A DNA stretch of 64,000 nt from Luteibacter sp. 9135 (GCF_000745005.1 NZ_JQNB01000001.1:3155501-3219500); one strand, 5' to 3'. Counted from the stretch's first letter, positions 25,307 through 35,615 are shown. Translations and numbers: made by a program. Notes: a model not told the origin generated them from the letters alone.

Positions 25307-26694
25307 TCCCGGCGGCGCGGGAGTCCAACCTCGAGATCGCCCGGCGTATCCTGGGCGTGTCGCTGCCCCTGATGGGCTCCATGGTCGGCAACCTCATCAT
25401 GATGCTGGTGGACCGGGTGTGCCTGGCGCGGTATTCCAGCGAGACCCTGGCCGCGTCCGGGCCGGCGGTCTATACGGCCATGGCCATCATCGGTTTCTTC
25501 GCCGCGGTGGTGGGCTTCTCACGCTCCTGCGTCGCCCAGGCCTTCGGCCGGTCCGGCCACGACGCCGCGGCCTACCAGGCGGCCGTGGGCATCGTCGTCG
25601 GCATCCTGTTCGCCGTGGCCCTGCTGCTGCTGGCGCCGCTGATGGCAGTGATCCCGTCGTTGAGCCAGCGGCCGCCGGCCATCACCCACCTGGAATCGCA
25701 GTTCCTCTACTGGTCGGCGTATTTCGGTGCGGCGATGACCTTCAACATGGCGTTGTCGTCGTATTTCAACGGCATCGGCAAGACGCGCATCACGCTGGTG
25801 GCGGGACTGCTCGGCCAGGCAGTCGGCATCGTGATGACCATCGGTCTGGTCTTCGGCCGCTTCGGCCTGCCGGAGATGGGCATGCGCGGCTCGGCGCTGG
25901 GCACCTTGTGCGGCACCCTGGCGATCACCGCCTGCTACCTGCCGTATGTGCCGCGGCAGGTCTGGTCGATCCTGCGCGGGCTGGTGCGCACGCGCGGCGT
26001 TCCCCTGGCCGAGGTGGCGCCACGGCTGCGCAAGGGCGTGGCGCTGGGCGTGACGGCGGGCATCGGCAACTTCGGCAACGCCGCCTTCATCTGGATCATC
26101 GCCGGGCTGGGCGCCATCGCGCTGGCCGCCAACAACGTCAACCTGACGGTCAGCTACCTGGGCGTGATCCCGCTGCTGGGAATGGGCATCGGCTGCAGCG
26201 TGCTGTGCGGCAATGCGCTGGGCAAGGACGAGTTCCACCAGGTGCCGCGGATCATCGCCGTGACGCTGGGCATCGAGCTGGCGTACGTGGCGGTGATGTC
26301 CTTCTTCCAGATCGTCACCCCGGACGTGCTGCTGAATCCGTTCGGCCTGGCCGACAAGCCCGAGGCGATCCGGCAGGCATCGGTCGCCACATCGCGGGTG
26401 TTGTGGACCTATTCGCTCGCGTTCGCCTTCTCGATGACCGGGCAGGCGGTGCTGGAGGCCTTCGGCATCACCCGCTTCCTGTTCGTCACCCGCTTCGTGT
26501 TCATGTGGGCGCTGAGCATCCCCACGGTGTACCTGATGACCCTGGGCCATGTGGGCGATGCCGGGTTCCTGCCCACCTGCTGGATCGTGGGTTCCAGCTA
26601 CGAGGCGGCCATCGGGGTGTTCTACTTCTGGCGCATCGCCGTGGCGGTGAACAAACGGCAGAACGCGATCGTGCTGACCCGGGCGCAGGCCTGA
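25303..26694 (+). CDS. MATE-family multidrug/toxin exporter
   Basis: Integral membrane antiporter of 463 residues with about twelve hydrophobic segments in two similar halves, and the MATE-like N-terminal stretch MVGNLIMMLVDRVCLARYSS. I set the start at GTG 25303, which overlaps the P450 stop codon as GTGA; the frame is open further upstream but inside the P450 gene. Its place as last gene of the coupled PKS-P450-MATE unit suggests it exports the product and may give self-resistance (inference). No clear terminator follows. Confidence 0.9.
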   Translation: MIPAARESNLEIARRILGVSLPLMGSMVGNLIMMLVDRVCLARYSSETLAASGPAVYTAMAIIGFFAAVVGFSRSCVAQAFGRSGHDAAAYQAAVGIVVGILFAVALLLLAPLMAVIPSLSQRPPAITHLESQFLYWSAYFGAAMTFNMALSSYFNGIGKTRITLVAGLLGQAVGIVMTIGLVFGRFGLPEMGMRGSALGTLCGTLAITACYLPYVPRQVWSILRGLVRTRGVPLAEVAPRLRKGVALGVTAGIGNFGNAAFIWIIAGLGAIALAANNVNLTVSYLGVIPLLGMGIGCSVLCGNALGKDEFHQVPRIIAVTLGIELAYVAVMSFFQIVTPDVLLNPFGLADKPEAIRQASVATSRVLWTYSLAFAFSMTGQAVLEAFGITRFLFVTRFVFMWALSIPTVYLMTLGHVGDAGFLPTCWIVGSSYEAAIGVFYFWRIAVAVNKRQNAIVLTRAQA

Positions 26695-26780
26695 CCGGTT
26701 TTACCCGGATCATTCGCCATGCACGTGGAAAGGACTACTCTCGGGGGTCAGGTGTGGATCATCCGCGCCGGGAGTGGCTC

Positions 26781-26968
26781 ATGCTTAGCGTCGCGATGTT
26801 CATGGCGGGTCTATAGACCTCTTCCGGCGCAAGCGGACCCGGGATGCCGCGGGTTCCGAGCGTGAGCCGGCCCTCCGGGCCGAGCTCTTCAACACCGAAC
26901 AACTGGAAGCCTACGGTGCGCAACTGGCGACGCGGCACCGCGTAGCGGCCCATCGCTCCGCCGAATGG
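26781..26968 (+). other. Out-of-frame leader and N-terminal coding part of the cyclic glucan synthase
   Basis: A strong ribosome-binding site (GGAG, 26771-26774) lies six bases before ATG 26781, but that frame ends after eleven codons at TAG 26814-26816. From base 26813 the next frame reads ATA-GAC-CTC-TTC-CGG and goes on without a stop into the large gene, encoding residues that look like the N-terminus of NdvB-type enzymes (AELFNTEQLEAYGAQLATRH). No ATG, GTG or TTG occurs in that frame between its upstream stop (about 26785) and TTG 26969. A one-base deletion near 26812 would explain this. Confidence 0.6.
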
Positions 26969-29900
26969 TTGCTGCCCCGGCTGGCCGACAACGAGACCGT
27001 CATCGTCGATGCCTGCCGTGGCCTCATGGCCGCCGGCAAGCGCGGCGAGGGCACGACGCCCGCGGGCGAGTGGCTGCTCGACAACCTCTACGTGATGGAG
27101 GAACACGTCCGCGCCGCGGAAAAGGATTTCCCCAAGGGCTACAGCCGAGAACTGCCGCAGCTCGACGGCGGCCCGTCCAGCGGCCTGCCTCGGGTCTACG
27201 ACATCGCTCTGGAGGTCATCTCCCACGGGGACGGCCGGATCGACGCGGCCGGACTGGCGCGCTTCCTCGACGCCTACCAGACCGTAGTGCCGCTCAGCCT
27301 CGGCGAGCTGTGGGCCGTGCCGATCATGCTGCGGCTGGCGCTGATCGAGAACCTGCGCCGCATCGCCGTGCGCGTGACGCTGGACCGCTCGCGGCGCCGC
27401 CGTGCCACACGCTGGGCCGACGCGATGACACGCATGGCCGCCGAGGACCCGAAGAACGTGGTGCTGGTCGTCGCGGACATGGCACGCTCCGCGCCGGTCA
27501 TGAGCGCCCCGTTCGTCGCCGAAATGGTCCGCCGCCTGCAAGGGCAGGGGCCGGCACTGGCCATGCCGCTGGGCTGGGTGGAACAGCGGCTGGCCGAGTC
27601 GGGACGCAGCACCGATCATCTGGTGCAGGCCGAATCCCAGCAGCAGGCGATGCAGCAGGTGTCGGTCGGCAACAGCATCGGCAGCCTGCGCTCGCTGGCC
27701 ACGATCGACTGGCGCGACTTCGTCGAGGCAGCCAGTCTGGTGGAAAGCTGCCTGCGTGAAGACCCGTCGAGTGTCTATCCCGCCATGGACTTCGCCAGCC
27801 GCGATCGTTACCGACACGCGGTGGAGAAACTGTCGCGCATCACGCGCATCGACGAGCGGACCGTGGCACGGCGCGCGATCGCGGCGGCCCAGGCACCGGA
27901 CGCGACATCCGCCCATTCCGCCGCGCGACACGTGGGTTACCATCTGGTCGGCGCGGGACGTCCCGCGCTGGAACGCGCGCTAGGCGCACGGCGCCGACTG
28001 GCCACGCGCTGCCGGCAGGCCTTCGACCGGGCGCCGTTCGCCTGGTCGCTGGTGGCCTTCCTCACGCTCACCGGTGCGTTGACCACCGCGCTGGTCGGCA
28101 CCGCGGCGCTGGGCCCGGCCTATGTGTGGGAGCGGTCCGTGCTTGCGCTGGGCTGCATCGTCGTGGCCAGCCAGCTCGGCCTGAGCCTGCTCAACCTGAT
28201 CGCCTCGCTGCTCACCGCCCCCGACTACCTGCCGCGCATGGATTATGAGGACGGCCTGCCCGACGCCGCACGCACGCTGGTGGCGGTGCCGACGATGCTG
28301 GGCAGCCCCCAGGACGCGGACGACGTGGCGGAGGGCCTCGAAGTGCGCTTCCTGGCCAATCGCGACGATGCCCTGCATTTCGCGTTGCTGACCGACTTCC
28401 CCGACGCCGACCAGGCGGTGATGCCCGGTGACGAGGCCATCCTCGCGCAGGCCGCCGCCCGGATCCATGCGCTCAACGCGACGTACCCCTCCAGTGCCGC
28501 CGACCGCTTCTATCTCCTGCACCGTCCGCGCGAGTGGAGCCCCACGCAGGGGCGCTGGATCGGCTTCGATCGCAAGCGCGGCAAACTGGCCGCCCTGAAC
28601 GCGCTGCTGCGCGGCGAGGGCGCCGATCGTTTCCTGTTGATCGTGGGCCGGATCGCCCAGTTGCCCGCCGTGCGTTATGTCATCACCCTGGATACCGACA
28701 CGCACCTGCCGCGCGACACCGCGCACCGGCTGGTCGCGGCGATGGACCATCCGCTCAACCGCCCCGTGTTCGCCGACGAAAGCAATCGGGTGATCGCCGG
28801 CTACAGCCTCATGCAGCCGCGCGTGGGTATCGCGCTCCCGGCGCAGGCGCGTTCGGCGTATGCCCGCCTCTACGGGGCCGACGCCGGTGTCGATCCGTAT
28901 ACGCGCGCCGTGTCGGACGTGTACCAGGACCTGTTCCACGAGGGCTCGTTCACCGGCAAGGGCATCTACGACGTAGATGCGTTCGAGCGCGCCATGGCCG
29001 GGCGGCTGAAGGACGAGCGCGTGCTCAGCCACGACCTCATCGAAGGCTGCTTCGTCCGCTCGGCGCTGCTGAGCGACGTGCTGGTGTTCGAGGAAATCCC
29101 CGAACGCTATGCCGACGACAGCGTGCGCCGCCATCGCTGGATGCGCGGCGACTGGCAACTGTTGCCATGGTTGTTGCCCACGGTGCCCAGCCCGCACGGG
29201 TGGGTGGCCAACGACCTGAGCGCGCTGTCGCGCTGGAAGCTGTTCGACAACCTGCGACGCAGCCTGGTCGCTCCGGCCGCGCTGGCCTTGCTGGTGGCCG
29301 GGTGGTTGTGGATCGCCCCGGCGCTGACCTGGACGGTGGCGATCCTCGCCATGATGGTGGTGCCGGTGCTGTTGCAGGTGCTGATGGACGCCGCGCGCAA
29401 GCCCCACGACATCGCGTGGCGTCAGCATGCAGGGGTGCAGTCGCGCGCGGCGGCGGAGCACGCATTGCGCCTGGGCTTGTCCATCGCCTGGCTGCCGCAT
29501 GACGCGCGCCTGAGTGTGGATGCCATCGCCCGGTCGCTTTGGCGTGTGTGCGTCAGCCGCAAACACCTGCTCGAGTGGCGCTCGTCCGCCGACGTGGAGC
29601 GTCAGGGTCGCGGCTCGCGGCAGATTCCCTGGGGTGCGCTGTGGGCCGGCCCGGCTACGGCGATCGTCGTGGCTGCGCTGCTGGCCGTGGCCAGGCCGCT
29701 GGTGTTGCCCGTCGCCTTGCCCTGGCTGCTGGCCTGGCTGGCATCGCCACCCCTTGCTTGGTGGATCAGCCGGGCGCAGGTGAGCAAGCCGTTCGCGCCC
29801 AGCGAGGCCGATCATGCCTTCCTGCGGCTGCTGGCGCGGCGCACGTGGGCCTTCTTCGAAACACACATGGGCCCGGACGATCACTGGCTGCCACCGGACA

Positions 29901-32900
29901 ACGTGCAGATGGCGCCGTCGCCGCAGCTGGCCCGACGCACGTCGCCGACCAACATGGGCCTGGGCCTGCTGGCCGGCCTGGCCGCCTACGACTTCGGCTA
30001 CCTGGGTGCGGGCGCCCTGGTGCAGCGGCTGGCGAACACGCTGGCCACCATGCAGGGGCTCGAGCGGCATCGCGGCCATTTCTACAACTGGTACGACACC
30101 GCCACGCTGGCGCCGATGCGTCCGCTGTATGTCTCCAGCGTGGACAGCGGCAACCTGGCCGGCCATCTGCTGACCCTGCAACGTGGCCTGCTCGATGTCG
30201 CCCAGGCCCCGGTGTTCCGCAACGCGTCGATCACGGGATTGCGCGACACGGTGGCGTTGCTGGCGCAGACCACGGACGAAAACCGCCGTGCGCCACTGAC
30301 CGCGTGGGCCGGCGATCTGGCGGCAGCCATGCTGGCCCCGCCGGCATGCATGCGCGACGTGCTCGCGTTCGTCACCGTGCAGCAGGAGCGGCTGCGCGAG
30401 GTAACCCCCCAGGCATCCGACCACGTATCTTCCGGTGACGACGAAGGCGCCTTCTGGCTCTCGCGGTTGACCCTGCTGTGCGACGAGCTGCACGAAGAGG
30501 CGAGCCTCTGGTACGACGCGGCCACGGACGGCCAGGCCATTCCCACGCTGATGGAACGGGCGGCGAATACGACCGATGCCGCGCAGGCGGAACGTGCCAC
30601 GGCACGCCTGCGGGCGATGGAGGCCGCCGCCTCGCTGGCGGGCGACCTGGCGATCATGGATCACGCGTTCCTCTACGACGCCCATCGCCGCCTGTTGTCG
30701 ATCGGTTTCGATGTCGAACGGCGCACGCTGGATGCGTCGTTCTACGACCTGCTGGCTTCCGAGGCGCGCCTGACCACGTTCGTGGCCATCGCCCAGGGCC
30801 AGTTGCCGCAAGAGAGCTGGTTCTCGCTCGGCAGGCTGTTGACCAGCACGGGCGGCTCGCCGGTGCTGCTGTCGTGGACGGGGTCGATGTTCGAATACCT
30901 CATGCCGATGCTGGTCATGCCGACCTACGAAGGCAGCCTGCTGGAGCAGACCTGCCGCGCCGCGGTGGCACGGCAGATCGAATACGGCCGGCAACGCAAC
31001 CTGCCATGGGGCGTGTCCGAATCCGGCTACCACGCGGTCGATGCGCAGATGACCTACCAGTACCGCGCCTTCGGCGTGCCGGGCCTGGGGCTGAAACGTG
31101 GGCTGGGCGAGGATCTGGTGGTGGCGCCGTATGCGTCGGTGCTGGCCCTGATGGTGGCGCCCGCCGCGGCCACCGACAACCTGCGACGCCTCGCGCGTGC
31201 CGGACTGGCCGGCCGTTTCGGCCTGTATGAGGCGGTCGATTACACGCCTTCGCGCCTTCCGCCGGGCCAGGAGTCCGCGGTGGTGCGCCAGTACATGGCG
31301 CACCACCAGGGCATGTCGCTGCTGGCGATCGGTCATGTGCTGCTGGACCGGCCGATGCAGAAGCGCTTCGAGTCGGACCCGCGCATGATGGCCACCAGCC
31401 TGCTGTTGCAGGAGCGCGTGCCGCGCATGGCTTCCGAATACCTGCACACGGCGGGCCTGGGCGAAGTGGCCACGGCGCCGGCCTTGCCGGAAGCCCGCCT
31501 GCGCCTGTTCACCGATCCCGACCGGCCGCGCCCGGCCGTGCAGCTGCTGTCCAACGGCCGTTACCACGTCATGGTCAGCAGCGCCGGCGGCGGCTACAGC
31601 CGCCGCGACGGCATGGCCGTGACGCGCTGGCGCGAGGACATCACGCGCGACAGCGACGGCATGTTCTGCTACATCCGCGATCCGGAATCGGGCGATGTCT
31701 GGTCCACGGCGTACCAGCCGGTGGCACGCAACACCGATCGCTTCGAGGCGATCTTCGCCGAGTCGCGCGCCGAGTTCCGCGTGCGCCAGCGCGGCTTTGA
31801 AACGCACACCGAGATCGTGGTGTCGCCCGAGGACGATATCGAACTCCGGCGCACGCGCATCACCAACCGCGGCAACGTGCGGCGCACGGTCGAGCTGACC
31901 AGCTACGCGGAAGTGGTGCTGGCCGACCCGCGCGGCGATGCCGCGCATCCGGCCTTCAGCAAGCTGTTCGTCACCACCGAGATCGTGCCGGACATGCAGG
32001 CCCTGCTATGCACCCGCCGACCGCGCTCGGCCGACGAGACACCGCCGTCGATGTGCCACATGGTCGCGGTGCACGATGCGGACGTGGATGCGATCTCCTA
32101 CGAGACCGACCGCGCGCGCTTCATCGGGCGCGGTCGCAGCACGGCCAGCCCCGTGGTGATGGATGCCGGTCACGACGCGCTGTCCGGTGGCCACGGCGCG
32201 GTGCTGGACCCGATCGTCGCCATCCGCGTGCGGATCACGCTCGATCCGGAACAGACCGCCACGCTCGACTTCGTGACCGGCGTGGCCGACACGCGACCGG
32301 GGTGCCTGCGCTTGATCGAGAAGTACCGCGATCGCTACCTGGCCGACCGCACGTTCGACCTGGCCTGGACCCGCAGCCAGGTGCTGCTGCGCCAGGCCAA
32401 CGCCACCCTGGTGGATGCCCAGCTCTACGAGCACATGGCCACCTCCATCCTGTATCCGAACCTCGCCCTGCGCGCCGAGCCGGAGCTGATCGCGGCCAAC
32501 CGGCGCGGCCAGTCGGGCCTGTGGGGGCAGGCGGTCTCGGGCGACCTGCCCATCGTGCTGCTGCGCATCGGCGACATCGCACGGCTGGACATCGCGCGCG
32601 AACTGGTCCGTGCCGCGGCGTACTGGCGACAGCGCGGGCTGACCGTGGACCTGGTGATCTGGAACGAGGACAGCACGGGTTACCGGCAGACGTTGCACGA
32701 CGCGCTCACCGGCCTGCTGGCCACCGGCGCGGAAACCAACCTGCTGGATCGCCCCGGCGGCGTATTCATCCGCGCCGCGCAGTCGTTGTCCCACGAGGAT
32801 CGCCTGGTGATGGAGGCCAGTGCCTGCATCGTGGTGGTGGATACCCTGGGTTCGCTGCACGAGCAGATGGAGCGGCACCGGATCGGTGTGCGTGCCGCGG

Positions 32901-35341
32901 CCGCCGAGCCGGCCTGGCCCGCTCGCAGGCGTCCCGCCCCGGCGCCGGCGGTACCCGTGGCGGCGGCCTTTTCCGCCGACGGCACCGAATACGTCATCAC
33001 CTTGGCGCCCGGCGCCACCACGCCCGCGCCCTGGTGCAACGTGCTGGCCAATCCGTCGTTCGGCAGCGTGGTCTCGGAAAGCGGCAGTGCCTACACCTGG
33101 GCGGAGAACGCCCATGGCTGCCGCCTGACCCCGTGGCAGAACGATCCGGTGGAGGATGCCTGCGGCGAGGCGATCTACCTGCGCGACGAAGCCACCGGGC
33201 ACACCTGGTGTCCGACCCCGTTGCCGATGCGCGGCGAAGGCACGTACGTCACGCGCCACGGGTTCGGCTACAGCGTGTTCGAGCACACGGAAGGCACGTT
33301 GTCGTCGCGCCTGGAGGTGTTCGTGGCGCTGGATGCGTCGGTGAAGTTCCAGGTGCTGCGCCTGACCAACGATGGCGCCGAGCCACGGCGGCTGTCGATC
33401 ACCGCCTATGTGGAATGGCTGCTGGGCGACGTGCGCGAGAAGAGCGCCATGCACGTGGTCACCGAGATCGATCCGTCGACGGGCGCGCTGTTCGCGCGTA
33501 ATGCGTACAACAGCGAGTTCCCCGATCGCGTCGCGTTCCTTGACGTGGAAGACGCCGAGCGCGACGTCGGCGGCGACCGTACCGGCTTTCTCGGCCGCAA
33601 CGGGCACGCCGGCGCGCCCCTGGGCATGCGGCGTGCCGGCTGGCACAACCGCGTCGGTGCGGGGCTGGACCCATGTGGCGTGCTGCGTTCGACCATCGCC
33701 CTGGCACCGGGTGAATCGCGCGACGTGGTGATCCGCCTTGGCATGGGCGTGGACGAGGTGGGCGCGCGCGGCCTGGTGCTGCGTTTTCGCGACGACGGTT
33801 CGGCGGCGCGTGCGCTGGCCGCCGTGCGCGAGCACTGGCGGCAGACGCTGGGCGCCGTGCAGGTCAGCACGCCGGACGAGGCAACCGACCGTTTCGCCAA
33901 CGGCTGGCTGCTCTACCAGACCATCGCCGCGCGGCTGTGGGCGCGCAGCGGCTATTACCAGTCCGGCGGCGCGATCGGTTTCCGCGACCAGTTGCAGGAC
34001 TCCATGGCCACCCAGCACGCGGCACCGGCCATGGCACGGGCGCAGCTGCTGGTGTGCGCGGCGCACCAGTTCGCCGAAGGCGACGTGATGCACTGGTGGC
34101 ATCCGCCCGGCGACCGCGGCGTGCGTACCACCTGCTCGGACGACTACCTGTGGTTGCCGCTGGCCACCAGCCGCTATGTCCAGGCCAGTGCCGACACCGG
34201 CGTACTGGACGAGTCCATCGAGTTCATCGAAGGCCGCACGCTGCGGCACGGCGAGGAATCCTGGTACGATCAGGCACGGCCGTCCGGCCAGCGCGCCACG
34301 CTGTATGCGCACTGCGTGCGCGCCATCGAGCATGCCATGCCGCGCGGTCGGCACGGCCTGCCGCTGATGGGTGGCGGCGACTGGAACGACGGGATGAACA
34401 AGGTCGGCGAGGGCGGGCAGGGCGAAAGCGTCTGGCTGGGCTTCTTCCTCGTCCACGTGCTGCGCGAGTTCGCGGTCACCGCGCGTGGCCACGGCGATGC
34501 ACCGTTCGCCGAGCGCTGCCTGGCGGAAGCCGATACCTTGTCGAGGGCGCTCGAAGCCGAGGCGTGGGATGGCGACTGGTATCGCCGGGCCTGGTTCGAC
34601 GACGGCACGCCGCTCGGGTCGGCCGCCAACGACGAATGCCGCATCGACGCGATCGCGCAGAGCTGGTCGGTGCTGTCCGGCGTGGCCGGTACCGAGCGGC
34701 GCGAACAGGCCATGGCCTCGCTGGACGAGCACCTGGTGCTGGAGGATCCCGGCATGATCCGCCTGCTCGATCCGCCGTTCGACCGCTCGGCCATGGACCC
34801 GGGCTACATCAAGGGTTACGTGCCGGGCGTGCGCGAAAACGGCGGCCAGTACACGCACGCGGCGGTGTGGGCGGCCATGGCCTTCGCGCAGATGGGACGT
34901 CATGAACGCGCGTGGGAACTGGTGAAGATGATCCATCCGGCCAGCCACACGGGCGACGCGCAGGCGATCGAGCGCTACAAGGTCGAGCCCTACGTGATCG
35001 CGGCGGATGTGTATTCCGTGCCGCCCCATGTGGGGCGCGGCGGCTGGAGCTGGTACACGGGCTCGGCCGGCTGGATGTACCGCCTGCTGGTGGAAACGTT
35101 GCTGGGCCTCCGGCGCGAGGGCGACCTGCTGCGAATCGTCCCTCGCGTGCCCGCGGCGTGGCCCGGCTACGGCATGCGCTATCGCCATGGCGGGTCCGGT
35201 TACGTCATCGCGCTGCGTCCCGCATCCGATGGGGAAGCCGGCAGCGTTCACGTGGACGGCGTCCTGGTCTCCGGCGGGGCCATACCGCTGGTCGACGATG
35301 GCACGGAGCACCGGGTGGAGGTGGTCTACCTGCGGCACTGA
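26969..35341 (+). CDS. ndvB: Cyclic beta-1,2-glucan synthase-like GT84/GH94 protein
   Basis: Giant membrane enzyme (2790 residues from TTG 26969) of the family that makes cyclic beta-glucans from UDP-glucose. Visible parts, in order: an N-terminal region, transmembrane segments around residues 345-405, a glycosyltransferase domain with LDTDTHLPRD (Asp575) and RRHRWMRGDWQ, further hydrophobic segments, a glycoamylase-like domain (NMGLGLLAGLAAYDFGYL, YNWYDT, RQYMAHHQGMS), two carbohydrate-binding beta-sandwich regions and a C-terminal GH94 phosphorylase-like domain with GGGDWNDGMNK (Asp2471/Asp2474). Length matches the family. The coding sequence clearly extends upstream of the given start (see 26781-26968), so the real N-terminus is about 50 residues longer. 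The product is probably periplasmic glucan used in osmotic adaptation or host interaction. The symbol is by family resemblance. Confidence 0.88.
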   Translation: MLPRLADNETVIVDACRGLMAAGKRGEGTTPAGEWLLDNLYVMEEHVRAAEKDFPKGYSRELPQLDGGPSSGLPRVYDIALEVISHGDGRIDAAGLARFLDAYQTVVPLSLGELWAVPIMLRLALIENLRRIAVRVTLDRSRRRRATRWADAMTRMAAEDPKNVVLVVADMARSAPVMSAPFVAEMVRRLQGQGPALAMPLGWVEQRLAESGRSTDHLVQAESQQQAMQQVSVGNSIGSLRSLATIDWRDFVEAASLVESCLREDPSSVYPAMDFASRDRYRHAVEKLSRITRIDERTVARRAIAAAQAPDATSAHSAARHVGYHLVGAGRPALERALGARRRLATRCRQAFDRAPFAWSLVAFLTLTGALTTALVGTAALGPAYVWERSVLALGCIVVASQLGLSLLNLIASLLTAPDYLPRMDYEDGLPDAARTLVAVPTMLGSPQDADDVAEGLEVRFLANRDDALHFALLTDFPDADQAVMPGDEAILAQAAARIHALNATYPSSAADRFYLLHRPREWSPTQGRWIGFDRKRGKLAALNALLRGEGADRFLLIVGRIAQLPAVRYVITLDTDTHLPRDTAHRLVAAMDHPLNRPVFADESNRVIAGYSLMQPRVGIALPAQARSAYARLYGADAGVDPYTRAVSDVYQDLFHEGSFTGKGIYDVDAFERAMAGRLKDERVLSHDLIEGCFVRSALLSDVLVFEEIPERYADDSVRRHRWMRGDWQLLPWLLPTVPSPHGWVANDLSALSRWKLFDNLRRSLVAPAALALLVAGWLWIAPALTWTVAILAMMVVPVLLQVLMDAARKPHDIAWRQHAGVQSRAAAEHALRLGLSIAWLPHDARLSVDAIARSLWRVCVSRKHLLEWRSSADVERQGRGSRQIPWGALWAGPATAIVVAALLAVARPLVLPVALPWLLAWLASPPLAWWISRAQVSKPFAPSEADHAFLRLLARRTWAFFETHMGPDDHWLPPDNVQMAPSPQLARRTSPTNMGLGLLAGLAAYDFGYLGAGALVQRLANTLATMQGLERHRGHFYNWYDTATLAPMRPLYVSSVDSGNLAGHLLTLQRGLLDVAQAPVFRNASITGLRDTVALLAQTTDENRRAPLTAWAGDLAAAMLAPPACMRDVLAFVTVQQERLREVTPQASDHVSSGDDEGAFWLSRLTLLCDELHEEASLWYDAATDGQAIPTLMERAANTTDAAQAERATARLRAMEAAASLAGDLAIMDHAFLYDAHRRLLSIGFDVERRTLDASFYDLLASEARLTTFVAIAQGQLPQESWFSLGRLLTSTGGSPVLLSWTGSMFEYLMPMLVMPTYEGSLLEQTCRAAVARQIEYGRQRNLPWGVSESGYHAVDAQMTYQYRAFGVPGLGLKRGLGEDLVVAPYASVLALMVAPAAATDNLRRLARAGLAGRFGLYEAVDYTPSRLPPGQESAVVRQYMAHHQGMSLLAIGHVLLDRPMQKRFESDPRMMATSLLLQERVPRMASEYLHTAGLGEVATAPALPEARLRLFTDPDRPRPAVQLLSNGRYHVMVSSAGGGYSRRDGMAVTRWREDITRDSDGMFCYIRDPESGDVWSTAYQPVARNTDRFEAIFAESRAEFRVRQRGFETHTEIVVSPEDDIELRRTRITNRGNVRRTVELTSYAEVVLADPRGDAAHPAFSKLFVTTEIVPDMQALLCTRRPRSADETPPSMCHMVAVHDADVDAISYETDRARFIGRGRSTASPVVMDAGHDALSGGHGAVLDPIVAIRVRITLDPEQTATLDFVTGVADTRPGCLRLIEKYRDRYLADRTFDLAWTRSQVLLRQANATLVDAQLYEHMATSILYPNLALRAEPELIAANRRGQSGLWGQAVSGDLPIVLLRIGDIARLDIARELVRAAAYWRQRGLTVDLVIWNEDSTGYRQTLHDALTGLLATGAETNLLDRPGGVFIRAAQSLSHEDRLVMEASACIVVVDTLGSLHEQMERHRIGVRAAAAEPAWPARRRPAPAPAVPVAAAFSADGTEYVITLAPGATTPAPWCNVLANPSFGSVVSESGSAYTWAENAHGCRLTPWQNDPVEDACGEAIYLRDEATGHTWCPTPLPMRGEGTYVTRHGFGYSVFEHTEGTLSSRLEVFVALDASVKFQVLRLTNDGAEPRRLSITAYVEWLLGDVREKSAMHVVTEIDPSTGALFARNAYNSEFPDRVAFLDVEDAERDVGGDRTGFLGRNGHAGAPLGMRRAGWHNRVGAGLDPCGVLRSTIALAPGESRDVVIRLGMGVDEVGARGLVLRFRDDGSAARALAAVREHWRQTLGAVQVSTPDEATDRFANGWLLYQTIAARLWARSGYYQSGGAIGFRDQLQDSMATQHAAPAMARAQLLVCAAHQFAEGDVMHWWHPPGDRGVRTTCSDDYLWLPLATSRYVQASADTGVLDESIEFIEGRTLRHGEESWYDQARPSGQRATLYAHCVRAIEHAMPRGRHGLPLMGGGDWNDGMNKVGEGGQGESVWLGFFLVHVLREFAVTARGHGDAPFAERCLAEADTLSRALEAEAWDGDWYRRAWFDDGTPLGSAANDECRIDAIAQSWSVLSGVAGTERREQAMASLDEHLVLEDPGMIRLLDPPFDRSAMDPGYIKGYVPGVRENGGQYTHAAVWAAMAFAQMGRHERAWELVKMIHPASHTGDAQAIERYKVEPYVIAADVYSVPPHVGRGGWSWYTGSAGWMYRLLVETLLGLRREGDLLRIVPRVPAAWPGYGMRYRHGGSGYVIALRPASDGEAGSVHVDGVLVSGGAIPLVDDGTEHRVEVVYLRH

Positions 35342-35376
35342 CGGCAAGCTAACGCGGGAAGGCGCAGCGTAGCGGT

Positions 35377-35395
35377 TGCCGGGGCACGCCCGGCA
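35377..35395 (+). terminator. Hairpin after glucan synthase gene
   Basis: TGCCGGG and CCCGGCA form a perfect seven-base-pair stem around a five-base loop, about 35 bases after the stop. There is no T run after it, so termination is uncertain. Confidence 0.3.
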
Positions 35396-35414
35396 GCCGG
35401 GGAGTGCCACGACC

Positions 35415-35615
35415 ATGTCCAAGCGATCACGCGATCCGTCCCCCGCTCCCCAGTTGCGGGAGGACCGTGTCGGTGCCTATAACCTCGCCGCTGCCACCCA
35501 CCCGGGTGCCTGCGTGGTTCGTGTCGTGGATGCCTCCGGCGCTTGCGTGCCTCGTGACGACGCCTTCACGGTGGCGGCTGCACCCAGCCCAACGCGAACG
35601 GCAAAGCGGAGCTGA
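35415..35615 (+). CDS. Small hypothetical protein (66 aa)
   Basis: Short frame starting at ATG 35415 with a GGGGAG-like purine stretch ten or so bases upstream. It encodes a mostly polar protein rich in Ala, Arg and Pro, with one moderately hydrophobic patch (ACVVRVVDASGACV) and two cysteines. No family is recognised. It fills the gap between the glucan synthase and the convergent TMEM175-like gene. High GC content makes chance frames common, so this may not be a gene. Confidence 0.25.
   Translation: MSKRSRDPSPAPQLREDRVGAYNLAAATHPGACVVRVVDASGACVPRDDAFTVAAAPSPTRTAKRS

Noticed and set aside
26806..26820. Programmed -1 frameshift site in the glucan synthase leader
   Set aside because: The sequence at the shift (GGTCTATAG) is not a slippery heptamer and no downstream structure was recognised; an indel is simpler.
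27980..31948. Minus-strand open frame of 1322 codons opposite the glucan synthase
   Set aside because: Same composition artefact; it overlaps a well-supported family protein throughout.
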